From: Pseudofabraea citricarpa
Lineage: Eukaryota > Ascomycota > Leotiomycetes > Helotiales > Dermateaceae
Length of the DNA: 13,590 nucleotides
Assembly: GCA_029641185.1 (NCBI GenBank)
Contig: JAPWGK010000043.1
Span: forward strand, 1 to 13,590
Reading direction: 5' to 3'
Position numbers and translations under genes: made by a program. Positions 1 through 10,040 of this stretch are shown piece after piece. Positions within the stretch are counted from its first letter, which is position 1, and each line of letters starts with the position of its first letter. Below the pieces are notes generated by a model. It was not told the origin of the DNA and did not search any database. It saw nothing but the letters and a program-made list of their open reading frames with translations.

Positions 1-2
1 AC

Positions 3-1300
3 TTTGCCTATGTTGCTACTTTTGTCGAAGAGGATATTCTCTATATCTATAGTATATTTGAGATCCTTATCGTTGATAGAGGGCCCGAGAACTAGGGAAG
101 CCTTGATAATCTCGTATCTAAGCTCGAGTTCGTTAAGGTACAAGTAAGTACCTATAATCCTTATACTTAAGGCTTAATCGAAAGAGGCTACTTTGATATA
201 AAGGCAGCCCTCTCTAAGATTACAAATAGGATATTTAAGAACTAGCTAAGGTATATTAAGAAGGTCTACTTCGTAGATAATACTATAGTAAGGGCTCCTA
301 CAGGGCTTACTACGTTCTATTTATAGTTTAGCTTTGAGGCTATACTTGCTATCGAAAGCAAGTACCTGATATAGCGGTATCTAAGGTAGGACCTGATTAA
401 GAAGATAGATAAAGAGTCTTTAATTACTTTACGTGTCAAGTAACTCGAAATCCGTAATAAATATATGCTAGAGGTCCTACTAATAAAGTAGCGTAAACGC
501 TAAGAATCGAAAGAAGCCGCTAACCGTAGCTATATCCTACGAAAAGAACTACTCCTCGAAGGAGATACTATCCTCGTATTCGATATTATACGGGAAGCCG
601 ATATATCGAAATAACGAGCGCTTGATTTTAGGTGGAGAGGCTTATATATGATTTTAAAGGCTAATAGTAAGAAGGGTACCTATTAGCTTAGTAAAATAGA
701 TATAACTCCCCTTCGCGGCACCTATATAGGACATAGATTAAAGAAATTTATTTAAAGAGAAGGTGTTTATGTTCCTGCTAATAGTATCGAGCCTTCTAAA
801 GACGAGGCTATTATTAGAGTACTAATATATCCAGACCTCGGAGACCCTAATAAGCCCTTGCTAAGCCCTAAGGCAAAGCTTACCGGCAACTTACCCGGTC
901 CTTTAAAAGCACCTACGTAGCTATAAGAGCAGCCTAACAATCCTAGGCTAACTTCCTAAGTGCTAGCTAGGACAGGTTAGTAAGATAACGTATAGGAAAC
1001 CTCTTTAGAGGAAGCTAGTAATAATAAGATCGATATAATCGTTAAAGGTACTAAAGAAGAAGCGCTAGAAGGAGCTCCTATTACGTGATCCTAAGTAACT
1101 GCGTAAGCTACCTATACGAAAGAGATTTTCAGATAACAAGAACTTGATAAATAACGAGAATTAATTCTATATAGAAAGAAACTAGCGGTAGTAATAGGGT
1201 AAGAAATTAGCTACGACGTACTAATAGTAACGCGTGAAGGACCGAGAGCAGGACGCTCCTCTCTAGGGTACCTTCTTTGTTTACGGCCTAATTCGTAGCG
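3..1300 (+). pseudogene. Ty3/gypsy pol relic: integrase core, C-terminal domain and tail (5'-truncated)
   Basis: Frame 3 of the plus strand reads as the C-terminal part of a Ty3/gypsy polyprotein. The integrase catalytic core is entered at its second acidic residue, Asp at 75-77 in VDRGPEN. The catalytic Glu is at 180-182 in GLIERGY, with 34 residues between them, as expected for a DD35E integrase. A core helix region (KAALSKIT), a TGLTTF segment and a C-terminal GTY...PLRGTY...HRLKKF motif follow, ending near 760. An acidic and proline-containing tail can be followed to about 1290 with no chromodomain. At least ten TAG/TAA stops interrupt the frame, all explicable as RIP of CAG, CAA or TGG. 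The 5' part lies outside the window. It is a different gypsy lineage from the element at 6710-13049. The family call is firm; the end of the tail is approximate. Confidence 0.85.
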
Positions 1301-1404
1301 TTTTAACGCCTGGTATTTTGAAGGAAGAATTATATTCGGTTTGAGGTTTAAATATCTTTTGGTGGCTCCTCCTGTTTGATACTTTGCTAACGAATTTCCT
1401 TTTG

Positions 1405-1420
1405 TATTATTATTATTATT
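1405..1420. repeat. TAT trinucleotide tract
   Basis: About five TAT/ATT units in a T-rich segment downstream of the gypsy relic. It is probably low-complexity 3' untranslated sequence. Confidence 0.6.
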
Positions 1421-1519
1421 TTTATATATTATTCGTTTAAGTTTGATTTTATTTTCTTAATTTAAGTACTATTTCTTTGTTCAAATTTCTTTTCTATAGT
1501 TAGGGGACGACTAGTATAT

Positions 1520-1538
1520 AGGGGGGAAGGGAAGAGAG
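1520..1538 (+). other. Candidate polypurine tract of the left gypsy relic
   Basis: Nineteen consecutive purines, with six G followed by mixed A/G, lie about 230 bp downstream of the last recognisable pol tail and on the same strand. A polypurine tract primes plus-strand DNA synthesis and sits directly upstream of a 3' LTR. The position and strand fit. The next bases (TCTT) are not a canonical TG start, so the call is tentative. Confidence 0.45.
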
Positions 1539-1746
1539 TCTTTAAATTATAAAAAGTCCTTTAGGGATTAGAAGCTATAGCAAGACTCTAGGAGTTCTTA
1601 CTAAGTATATATCGAGTACTCTAGGTGCTATTAATAAGTTTACCTAGGTAATTCTTCAAATAGTTTTGAATAGAATTTATATAAATATAAGATACGAATA
1701 TTATAAATTATTAAGTAAAATAGTACTTTGATTTTATAAGTATAAA

Positions 1747-1762
1747 TCTATCTATCTATCTA
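1747..1762. repeat. (TCTA)4 microsatellite
   Basis: Four perfect TCTA units inside AT-rich non-coding sequence. No function is implied. Confidence 0.7.
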
Positions 1763-1883
1763 AACGTATAGCTATATATAAGACCGGGTATCGAAAAATA
1801 AGAACTCTAAACCTAGAAATAGTCTATTATTATAAACGCTTAAGTAAAGACTTTATAAGGGTAAAATACGAAAGGATTTCTTA

Positions 1884-4246
1884 CTAGGACTCCTAGATTA
1901 TATGTAGAGTCTCCTTAGTAGACTCCTTAAACTTATTAAAGTCGTTACGAAGGCGGATCAACTTATCTTAACTATTATTATTACTAGGTTTAGTAGAGCT
2001 AATAGCAGAGGCAGATATAAGGATAATAATAACAGAAGTATTAGCGATAGGCTTCTTCTCCGCACGATTAGCCTTCTTAAGGACCTCTAGAGCCTTGTTA
2101 TACTCTTCGTAAGCTTCGTAGAGCTCTAAGTAACCCTTAGGAAATAGTAGAAGGTCCTCTTTATAAAAGCGATTACGAATTACTAGCGTAGTCTGTTTTA
2201 AACCGCGCGTAGCGTTAACCGAAATCTAGAGGTCGCTTAAGTACTTATCTAGTCCCTTAGTTATTCTATCCTTTCTGTTCTTAGTATCGTAAAGGTAACG
2301 TAATACGAATACCTTGTTTCGAATCTTAAGAATAAAGATATCCAGCTTATTAAGGTACTCGGGCTAGGATGATATTAGCTAAGGCTATATAAGTTAGGAA
2401 TAAATTACTTACGCGAATATAATACTTTAAGTGATTAGAACTGATAATATAGGAACGATATCTGCTACCTAAAGGACGAGAATAGTTAAGTAGCGTAACA
2501 GGCGTAAAAAAGGCTCTCTTAATATAGAGAGAATATAGGAACGGTTTTATAGGAGCTTTTAGCTCTCTAGAAGACGACAAAGAAGCAAAGGTGATATTAG
2601 AAGTATTATAGCGTGATCGCTTCGAAGGCGAAGAGATCTAGTCGTTATTAGGACTAGAAGAACGCTTTAGAGTATTCTTTAGGTATATAAGGATCCCTTA
2701 CTAAGAGTATACTTTGCGAGACGGGGAAACAAAAAGGGATTCTTCTTCTTCTTCTTCTTCCTAGTTATCGTCTTTACTATAGGAATCGCTATCGATATCT
2801 ATACTTATATCCTTAGCCTGTTAATTAACGGCTTTATTAACGCGGTTAAAGTCACTAGTATCGAAGGGGTTAATACCTTTATTAACTAAAGGAGTAGCGA
2901 CGTCCTTAGAAGTACCCGCATTATCCTTTAGATCTGCGACTAGGTCCTTTAAAGCCGTAGCCTTATTATCCTTCTCCTTAGCCTACAAAGGTAGGCGTAA
3001 CTTAACCTGATAATATAGCTGCTTGCGCTTCTCGACTAGAATATTAGACTAGTCTCCTCCTAATCTAGTTAGAGTAACAGGTGACGTAGTCCCGGTATTA
3101 GAAGCAGGAGGCTAGGTCAAAGCCCGACTCTATAATCGAGTCTAGCAACTAGGAGTTAGAGTACTAGTAGACGGAGAGCCTGTATTACTTGATAGTTAAC
3201 TACCCTTTAACTTAGGAGTTACCGGAGTAGTCTTCTTAATTATAGAGTCTAAGTATTACTCTAAACCACGAACCTGATCTTCTAGGATAGTATTCACAAA
3301 CTTCGGAAGCTTCTTCTAAATAAACTTAAGATCGCCGGTAGTAACCTTTTTCTTTTAACGAATATAAAATAAGTTCTTTATATTATACGTCAAGTTCTAT
3401 AAACACTTAGTTAGCGCTCGGTAAGGTCTTATTAAGTAGAAGGATAGACTTACTAGAGGGTAGTTAATAAACTAAAGCTTCTTTTCTTGCTCCTTAGCAC
3501 GAAGGCTCTTCTATAGAGCTAAGATCTTCTTTAAGCGGTCGCGAAGGTACTTTCTCGCCTTTAACTTGTTCTTATTTAAGAAGTTAAACAAGATATTAGG
3601 TATAATCTCTTTCTTGCCTTCCTAACTTAGAACTTCCTCCTAAGGCTAGAGTTAGTAGCCGGATAATAAATGATAAGGCTAGGGAACTTACAAAAGTAGG
3701 CGCAGGTTCTGCGAAAGTAGTATAGCGAGACTCGTAAATAGCAATCAGATGATCGTAGTACTCTAGTAAAGGATTTCGAGTATTATTAGGCAGACCTAAT
3801 TTATAACGCGCGTCCTTTAGTGCCTGAAGCGAGTCCTCCTCTAGAAGTATACCATGTGAAACTTTAAAGACAGAAGCTACTACTCTGTCTTTATTATTAA
3901 GTATATCAAATAAGAAGTAATTATACTCTAGGGCTATAGGAGTCTCAGCTTGTTACTAGGCTGCTTCGCCGATAGCCTCTTGTTCTGTAGGTTACGTATC
4001 CTTAGGATTATTAGAGACAACCGAATTATTAAAGGTAGAAGGGTGTTCGGGCAAGCCTAGCTTTGTACGAAGTCTGCGCTAATACTCTACCACTAGCTCG
4101 AAGACAGCTTGTCGTTCGGTAAGATAGAGCCTATCCTTAAGCCTATTAAGAGTATTATATAAGGTGATAAAATCCGAGGGTATTAGAACCAAGTTGAAGC
4201 ATACGCTCGCTAACTTGTTAGCGTTTATAATTATCTTCTCCTCTAG
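1884..4246 (-). pseudogene. Unrecognised RIP-damaged gene, C-terminal part
   Basis: The minus strand carries a long coding-like stretch with stops almost only of TAG/TAA type. It reads in one frame from 4246 to about 3605, a second to about 2390 and a third to about 1884, so it has two one-base shifts, or possibly unrecognised introns. The translation has a helical, charged start (LEEKIIINANKL), then a Ser/Thr/Pro-rich linker, an acidic Glu run encoded by 2740-2760, and a basic patch (SPSKRSR). A charged helical C-terminus (EAYEEYNKALEVLKKANR) follows. I recognise no catalytic motif or family. It could be the gag of an unrelated retroelement or a repeated cargo gene; low-complexity linkers and coils fit either. 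It is probably continuous with 4599-5513 across the solo LTR. Coding on this strand is fairly likely; function is unknown. Confidence 0.5.
2740..2760. repeat. (TTC)7 tract encoding a Glu run on the minus strand
   Basis: Seven perfect TTC units. On the minus strand they read as consecutive GAA codons within the acidic part of the unrecognised gene relic, next to an Asp/Ser-rich segment. Confidence 0.75.
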
Positions 4247-4251
4247 GATAG

Positions 4252-4598
4252 TGTCACGGTTCTCACGTGAGTTACTTGAGACACGTGCTATATACTTACT
4301 TCTCTTATATATACTTTACTTACCCTGTACTATAACTTACTGACCCTGATCACATGACTGGAAATTTACTAAGTAGGGTGAATTATATGTGACTTACCTT
4401 GTATATTTACCTACCTGAGAATACGTATAACGGAGAATGCTTGGAGAGCAAATACTAGCGTGATAGGAAGGACTACTTATAGCTAGCTTCTTATACTTTC
4501 TTTCCTTTCCTTTCTTCTTCTCTCCTTATACTTAGATCTTTTGTTATTAATTAGCTATATCGATCCCTTATTTACTCTATATTCTATATACTATAACA
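4252..4598 (+). mobile_element. Solo LTR (copy A) of the chromovirus family
   Basis: This 347-bp sequence starts TGTCACGG and ends ATAACA. It matches the other four LTRs without gaps, with many C-to-T and G-to-A differences typical of RIP. Its sense strand is plus, opposite to the main element. The right flank is not the element's leader (CTATCTAAG) and the left flank is not a polypurine tract, so no internal region is attached. The 5-bp flanks are GATAG (4247-4251) and GATCG (4599-4603), a likely target-site duplication with one mismatch. It was probably produced by LTR-LTR recombination after insertion into the minus-strand gene relic around it. Confidence 0.88.
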
Positions 4599-4628
4599 GA
4601 TCGGTTATATATACGCGCGATCGGTTAT
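4599..4628. repeat. 10-bp direct repeat abutting the solo LTR
   Basis: The decamer GATCGGTTAT occurs at 4599-4608 and again at 4619-4628, separated by TA/CG alternation. The first copy begins at the presumed target-site duplication. It may be chance or local duplication. Confidence 0.5.
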
Positions 4629-5513
4629 TACTATAATATCGTTAATATATAAGGGTAATAGTTTAATAAGTTACTTACCAAACTATAAATTAGTAGACTA
4701 TCAACTTAGTATAATTAGACTAAGAGCTATAGAGAGCTTAAGGGAGTATAATACTTTGCGTACGTCTAGCTAGTCTTTTGCTCTCTAGTTACGCGATTCG
4801 TCTTCCTTAAGAATCGCTTAATATAATATATTTAGAGTTTAAATACTCTCTAATATACTATACTAGAGGGATTTGATAGTATCGTTAGTCTTGCGATTCT
4901 AACTCTTTCTCTCAAGTACCTTTATTACTAGAAGAAGGTCGCTAACTCCTCTAATAATAAGTGTTATAGAAAGGAGGATAAGCGATAGGGGCTCTAAAAT
5001 ATCTCTATTAAAATACGGGTATTTTATCTGTAAGAGGAAGTATTAGTACGAAATAATATTCGGGTTTTGGATTTTATAGAATTCGTCCTAAAATATAACC
5101 GACTAAGGGTATATTCTACGATCCGTAATACGAATAAAGTCGTTTCCTTCTACTTTACTAGATAAGGTTTTGTTTGGTACGCTAATAAATATAAATCTAT
5201 AGTAGTTATACTCTTTCCTATTAGCCTTATTACTAGCTAAGTACTCCCTAGGGCGACGCGAGTACTAAGAATCCTTTAGCTACTTATAGTACTTAATATA
5301 TAACTCTAGATACCTATAGATATCTCTTTTAGTAACCTTCGAGTTTTTTAGGCCTCGGAATATTAATATAAACTCTTCTTTCTATTATAAAATAAGCTTT
5401 AGAGGCACGACTATTAGGGTAGGCGCGATATATAATCTAGGGATTAAGTCTACGCTTAGAGAAGACTCGACACAAGGATATTATACTCCCTAATATTCCT
5501 AGGAAGGGTAAAC
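4599..5513 (-). pseudogene. Putative N-terminal part of the unrecognised gene relic
   Basis: One minus-strand frame runs the whole 305 codons from 5513 to 4599 with scattered TAG/TAA stops and several open runs (for example before and after LEPLSLILLSITLI). Removing the solo LTR and one copy of the 5-bp duplication joins this frame directly to the frame that starts at 4246. This is the main reason for linking the two parts. No family motif is recognised. A plus-strand frame across 4880-5300 is broken to a similar degree, so the coding strand is uncertain. The upstream end is cut off by the LTR that begins at 5516. Confidence 0.35.
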
Positions 5514-5515
5514 GG

Positions 5516-5862
5516 TATTACGGTTCTCACGTGAGTCACTCGAGACACGTGCTATATACTTACTTCTCTTATATATACTTTACTTAACCTGTACTATAAC
5601 TTACTAACCCTAATCACATAACTGGAAATTTACCAAGCAGGGTGAATTATATATAACTCACCCTATATATTCACCTACCTAAGAATACGTATAACGGAGA
5701 ATACTTAGAGAGCAAATACTAGCGTGATAGGAAGGACTACTTATAGCTAGTTTCTTATACTTTCTTTCCTTTCCTTTCTTCTTTTCTCCTTATACTTAGA
5801 TCTTTTATTATTAATTAGCTATATCGATCTCTTATTTACTCTATATTCTATATACTATAATA
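5516..5862 (+). mobile_element. 5' LTR (copy B) of a truncated chromovirus
   Basis: A 347-bp LTR beginning TATTACGG and ending ATAATA. These are RIP-altered forms of TGTCACGG and the family's ACA end. It is directly followed by the family's leader sequence, which makes it a 5' LTR read on the plus strand. The U3 motif TGAGTCA near its start is still intact. The left flank is AACGG; the matching duplication is not seen because the 3' part of this copy is missing. Confidence 0.88.
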
Positions 5863-6709
5863 CTATCTAAGTACCACCCTTTCACTTTTATCCTAACAAG
5901 GATAATAAAGATACGTACGAACTTATAGAACTTCTATACTTTGTTATATAGAAACCCAGATCCCTAGATTTACTAAAAGTCGCGACGACGCGTAACGAAC
6001 TAGAACCCCTAGAATCTAGAATACGCGTAGTAACGTACCGCCGCGCCAGATACTCGCTAGTTATAATAAGAGAACGAACAGAAACCGTATCCGAGATACT
6101 AGAATACGAACCCTAGAACCGAAATCTTCGACGCTTAGAAGCGCGAATAAACCTTCGACCTATAATTAAGGAAGATAATAAGGAGGAGGAATCAGATAAT
6201 AAGGTATTTACCTCTATACCGATTAAGACTAGAAAGGAACTTGCAGAAGCACTTGTAGGAATAGTTAGATAACCTAGAAAGATCAGACGTATTATCTTAG
6301 GATACGCGCGCCCTCGACCTTTAATACTTGTAACGGAGGAAAACAAGAACGTGAAGAAGCTCTAGGAAGTTAAGAGCGTGGAGGAAATCATTTCAATAAG
6401 ACAAGAAGAACGCGAACGCTCCCTCCGACTACTTAATAAATTCTACAAAGAATACGAGCTTACTAGATAAGAACGAGACTAGCTCGTACAAGAAGTCCGT
6501 AACGTTACAGGTAACTTAATTAAGCAGTTAATAGTAAGAGAGCGGAGGATTACAGAGTTAGAACAAGAGAACGCTAGATTAATTAATAGAAATAACTAGC
6601 TAGATAAGGTAATAAGCGCGGATACTTGTAATATTTGGTGTATCTAGGAAATACTTAAGGACAAGAAACAGATTATTCGGCTAATAAGAAATTAGAGTAT
6701 AGCCTCGAA
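5863..6709 (+). pseudogene. gag: gag N-terminal fragment of the truncated copy
   Basis: This stretch encodes the same Arg-rich and acidic N-terminal Gag region and coiled-coil segment (EEIISIRQEERERS) as the minus-strand gag of the main element, with extra RIP stops. The capsid-like domain, zinc knuckle and all of pol are absent. The break lies at codons reading SLE-type residues immediately before 6710. It cannot produce a functional Gag. The assignment rests on the gap-free match to the full element. Confidence 0.8.
5865..5874 (+). other. Primer-binding site candidate of copy B
   Basis: ATCTAAGTAC lies two bases after the LTR end, the same position and sequence as in the main element. Its partner inside LTR B reads ATACTTAGAT, with nine of ten positions complementary. 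The lost pair is explained by one G-to-A change. Confidence 0.55.
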
Positions 6710-7056
6710 TATCATAGTATACAGAATGTAGAGTGAATGAGGGATCGATATAGCTAATTAATAACAAAAGATCTAAGTATAAGGAGAGAAGAAGAAAGGA
6801 AAGAAAAGAAAGTATAAGAAGCTAGCTATAAGTAGTCCTTCCTATCATGCTAGTGTTTGCTCTCCAAGTATTCTCCGTTATACGTATTCTTAGGTGGGTG
6901 AATATACAGGGTAAGTTATATATAATTTACCCTACTTAGTGAATTTCTAGTTATGTGATCAGGGTTAGTGAGTTATAGTACAGGGTAAGTGAAGTATATA
7001 TGAGAGAAGTGAGTGCATGGCACGTGTCTCGAGTGACTCACGTGAGAACCGTGATA
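6710..7056 (-). mobile_element. 3' LTR (copy C) of the full chromovirus
   Basis: A 347-bp LTR in minus orientation. The plus strand reads TATCATAG at the left end and CCGTGATA at the right end. It is bordered inward by the polypurine tract at 7060-7069, which identifies it as the 3' LTR. Against the least mutated copy (13242-13588) I count about 30 differences, all transitions, mostly CpA/TpG to TpA. Confidence 0.92.
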
Positions 7057-7059
7057 CTA

Positions 7060-7069
7060 CCCCCCCTCT
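7060..7069 (-). other. Polypurine tract of the full chromovirus
   Basis: The minus strand reads AGAGGGGGGG followed by TAG and the 3' LTR. The tract primes plus-strand cDNA synthesis. The pol stop codon (7068-7070) overlaps it. The TAG just before the LTR is probably a RIP form of TGG, because the LTR at 13242-13588 is followed by CC on the plus strand. Confidence 0.8.
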
Positions 7070-7097
7070 AAGCGTCTAATTTCTATATTAGATGAGG

Positions 7098-7260
7098 TTT
7101 ATCTGGATATCTGGAGTAAAAATCTTTTAGAATTTCTTGTGCGTTTTTAAAATTTTCTGCTAGATATTACTCTAGATCTAGCGGTTATTATACCTATTTG
7201 ACTTTATAGAAAACTTTTCCTCTGATTATCTTTACGTCCTTAATATCCTCTACTTCCTAT
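7098..7260 (-). pseudogene. Chromodomain at the C-terminus of pol
   Basis: The translation after the integrase reads as E-stop-EVEDI, then RGKVFYKVK-stop, then LDLE-stop-YLAENFKNAQEIL and a basic, Pro-containing end. This is the layout of a chromodomain. The three stops fall where the family usually has Trp, and TGG to TAG is a RIP outcome. Chromodomains on integrases bind methylated histone H3 and steer insertion to heterochromatin. It ends about 30 bp before the polypurine tract. Confidence 0.85.
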
Positions 7261-7269
7261 TCGTCGTTT

Positions 7270-8420
7270 CCTTTCACGTTAATTAGGAGAGATTTAGTTT
7301 CTCTTTGTCCAGGTAAAGGATCGTCTGGGTCTTTGCGTAACAAGTTAGAGTGGAATACGGGATGAATCTTAAGTCCTGACGGTAACTTTACTTTGTAAGA
7401 GCTTAGTCTAATTTTCTTCTTAATCTCGTAAGGCCATTTATTCTTGTATTCTAGTTTTCGTAAAGGTCTCTGTGTTCGGATATTTTTTATTAAGATATAG
7501 ACTTTGTCTCCTAGTTTGTAATTTAGCGTAGGCGATCGTTTCTTGTTTACGTATTTCTCTATCTTGCTCTAGGACCAAGCTATTTCTTTACGTATAAATT
7601 TCCAAGTGTCTTCTATTCTCTTTGCGAATTCTATTGCTCGTCCTTCGTCTAGTCTGGTCTTTACGGGTTACGTTTAATCGATCTTGGTATTTTCCTAGTC
7701 GAAATCTATTCTTGGTTTATATCCTTTGTTTGCGAAGAATGGTGTAACCTTTGTGCTTGTAGATTGATATCCGTTTCCTATAAATTCTGCTATTGGTAGG
7801 GTTTAACTCTAGTTATCTTGCAAGTAGTTGGCGTAAGCTCTTAGGTAGCGTTTTATTTCTGCGTTTATTCTTTCTGTCTGACCGTCTGTCTCTAGGTATG
7901 TTGTCGTAGATAATTGAACGTTGATTCCTAATATCTCGCAAAGCTTTCTTTATATCTTACTTATAAATTGAGAACCTCTGTTAGAGATATAGGTTGTAGG
8001 TAATCTATGATATTTTTATACGTTCTTTAGGAATAGTTTAGTAGTTTCCTTTGCGCTTGTTCCTTTATCTCCGTATCTGTAAAGAATATAATATCTTTCC
8101 TTTGATAATCTGTAGATTATAACTAAGATAGCGTTAAATCCGTCGCTTTCTAGAAGTCCAGTTACGAAGTCTATAGATATATGACTCTAAGGTCTGTCTG
8201 GTATTAATAGCGGTTCTAGGTATCCTTAGTAAGCGGTATTATTTGGTTTGGACTTTCTACAGATATAATAGTTTCTAACGTATCGATTAAGATCTTTATC
8301 TATGTTCTTCTAAACGTAGTTATCTTGTAGAAGGATTAATATCCCTCCTCGGCTAGGGTGTCTAACTATAGGTTCTTTATGTGTTTTCTGAATTAATTCT
8401 GTTCTGTAGGCTTCTAGAAC
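7270..8420 (-). pseudogene. Integrase domain of pol, second catalytic Asp changed
   Basis: The zinc finger has His in THKEP (8378-8380) and RHPS (8358-8360). Its CxxC pair is reduced to Y-Y-I-C, with Tyr at 8268-8270 where Cys is expected. The core has Asp in SIDFVTG (8169-8171), Asn at 7980-7982 in SNRGSQF where the second Asp belongs, and Glu in DGQTERIN (7872-7874). There are 35 residues between the second and third positions, so the D,D35E spacing is exact. The C-terminal part contains the GDKVY and PVFHSNLL motifs typical of chromoviruses. The Cys and Asp losses both fit TpG to TpA. Confidence 0.92.
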
Positions 8421-8711
8421 CTAGACTCGGTTCCTGTAAAATAAGATACCGTCTCGATCTTCGTAGTATAACTTAAGAATATCCTTTACTGGTTTATTAT
8501 CTCTTAAAGCCTTAAGAGTTTCTTAGCAGAACTGATTATTCTTTTGTCCCTCCTAGATATACTTAGGAATCGTCTGTTCTGCTCTTATAGCCTGAATATA
8601 TAAGTTAAATATTTCTAGAGCTTCCTCTCTGCTAATTCTACTTTTAGGAAGAATAGTCTGTATTTGTTCTTTCTGTCGATCGTCTGACTTATCTTGTGGT
8701 CTGTCTTGAGA

Positions 8712-9120
8712 TCTTCTAGTTAGAGTATCTGCTTTCTCGTTTTGTTTTCCTAGTCTGTAGACGATTTGGAAGTTAAATTCCGACAAGAATTCTACCTATC
8801 TGGCTTGTCTTCTTGTTAGTTTCTTGGTAGTTATAAAATATTCCAGAGCCTTATAATCTGAGAGTACTTATACAGGTAGGTCTGTTCCCTAAAGTTCAGG
8901 TCTTTATTCCTCAAAGTATTTGATTATTGCTAAGAGTTCCTTATCGTAGATTTTATAATTATACTTAGCTGGTAGTAGTCTTCTAGAAAAGAATACTATA
9001 GGGTGCAGAAGTCCGTCCTCTCCGTATTAAGATAATACTCTTATATTAACGTAATCTGATAAGTTATACTCTATAACGTATTACTTGTCTTTGTCAAAAT
9101 ACGCGAGTATCGGTGCCGAG
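8712..9120 (-). pseudogene. RNase H domain of pol
   Basis: The frame reads APILAYFD, then [38 protein letters not shown] and GKQNEKADTLTRR. These are the ordered landmarks of Ty3/gypsy RNase H, which removes RNA from the RNA-DNA hybrid. The first catalytic position, normally Asp in a TDASD-like motif, reads Asn. The Glu of KELLAI, the Asp of LSDYKALEYF and the Asp of KAD remain. Several TAG/TAA stops interrupt it. Confidence 0.88.
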
Positions 9121-9369
9121 GTAACTGCTTTTTTTAGTTCTTTAAAAGTATTCTAATATTTGTCGTTCTAGTTAAAGCCTTTCGTCTTTTCCTCCTTCTT
9201 GCTCAAGTTATTAATTAGAGAGAGTATTCTAGAGTAGTTCTTAATAAATCTTCTGTAGAAGTTTGTAAATCTAACGAAGCTTTATGCGTCTCTTAAGTTC
9301 TTAGGTGTTTCTTATTCTTAAATATCCTTGATCTTGTTAGGGTCTATTCTGATTCCCTTTATACTAATA

Positions 9370-10040
9370 ATCAGTCCTAAGAACTTGATCTCGTCTTAAT
9401 AGAAGGCGTACTTCTTAATATCTGCTTAAAGCCCTACCTCTTATAATTTAATCAAGACTTTTCTGATATATTCTATATATTCTTCTCTGGTTCCGTCGGT
9501 ATAGATATAGATATTATTAATATAAGATAAGATAAAATTATTAGAATATTCCTAGAGTATCTTATTTATAAAGTTCTAAAACGTTAAAGGTCTATTAGTT
9601 AATCTAAAAGGAAGTACTTTGTATTTATACGAGCCCTATCTGGTACGGAAAGTGGTAAGCTCTTTATCCTCTTTAGTTTAGAATCTGATTCTGTTAAAAG
9701 CGTATCTGATATCTAGCTTTGACAAGAACTTGGCCTTTCCTATTCTTACTAGAGTCTTATCTATCAAAGGTAAGGGGTATCTGTTCTTCTTTGTAATTGC
9801 GTTCAGCTTTTTGTAATTAACATAGAATCTTAATCCTCCTCTAGGCTTTCGTACAAAGAGAATTAGTAACAAGTAAGGTGCCTTACTTACGTCGATAAAG
9901 CCTTTCGCTAATTGTTCTTTGATATAAGCTCTAATAAGTTCGAGCTCCTCTTAAGATATCTTATACAAAGGAGCGTATCTAAGATCTATTTCTCCTGTGA
10001 GTTTAATATAATAATCGTAGCTCTTGTGTGGTAGTAACTG
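9370..10040 (-). pseudogene. Reverse transcriptase domain of pol, YxDD box destroyed
   Basis: The fingers and palm motifs are clear: an LPHKSYDYYIKLT-like start, PLYKISQEELELI, LRFYVNYKKLNAIT, NRYPLPLID and KLDIRYAFNRIR with the first catalytic Asp at 9711-9713. The active-site box reads YINN at 9513-9524, so both Asp of YxDD are Asn. LRFYVNY also differs from the usual FCVDY at the Cys and Asp. Each change is G to A after T on the coding strand. The family would copy element RNA into DNA; this copy cannot. Confidence 0.95.

Larger units (their letters stand above)
1300..1883. other. AT-rich non-coding stretch between two relics
   Basis: No supportable reading frame is visible. The stretch holds a purine run (1520-1538), a TAT tract (1405-1420) and a TCTA tract (1747-1762). 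If the purine run is the polypurine tract of the gypsy relic on the left, a 3' LTR should start near 1539. I cannot find a TG/TA...CA/TA pair or a second copy to confirm one, so the identity of 1539-1883 stays open. Confidence 0.5.
5516..6709 (+). mobile_element. Truncated chromovirus copy: 5' LTR, leader and gag start
   Basis: The 847 bp at 5863-6709 match the reverse complement of 11856-12702 end to end with no gap, so this is a second copy of the same family in the opposite orientation. In the first 90 bases of leader I count seven differences, six of them in CpA or TpG context with the TpA form in this copy. It breaks off in the gag codons just after the Met-Ala-Ser start-like segment, exactly where the 3' LTR of the next element begins. 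No continuation of this copy is visible elsewhere in the window. Confidence 0.88.
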
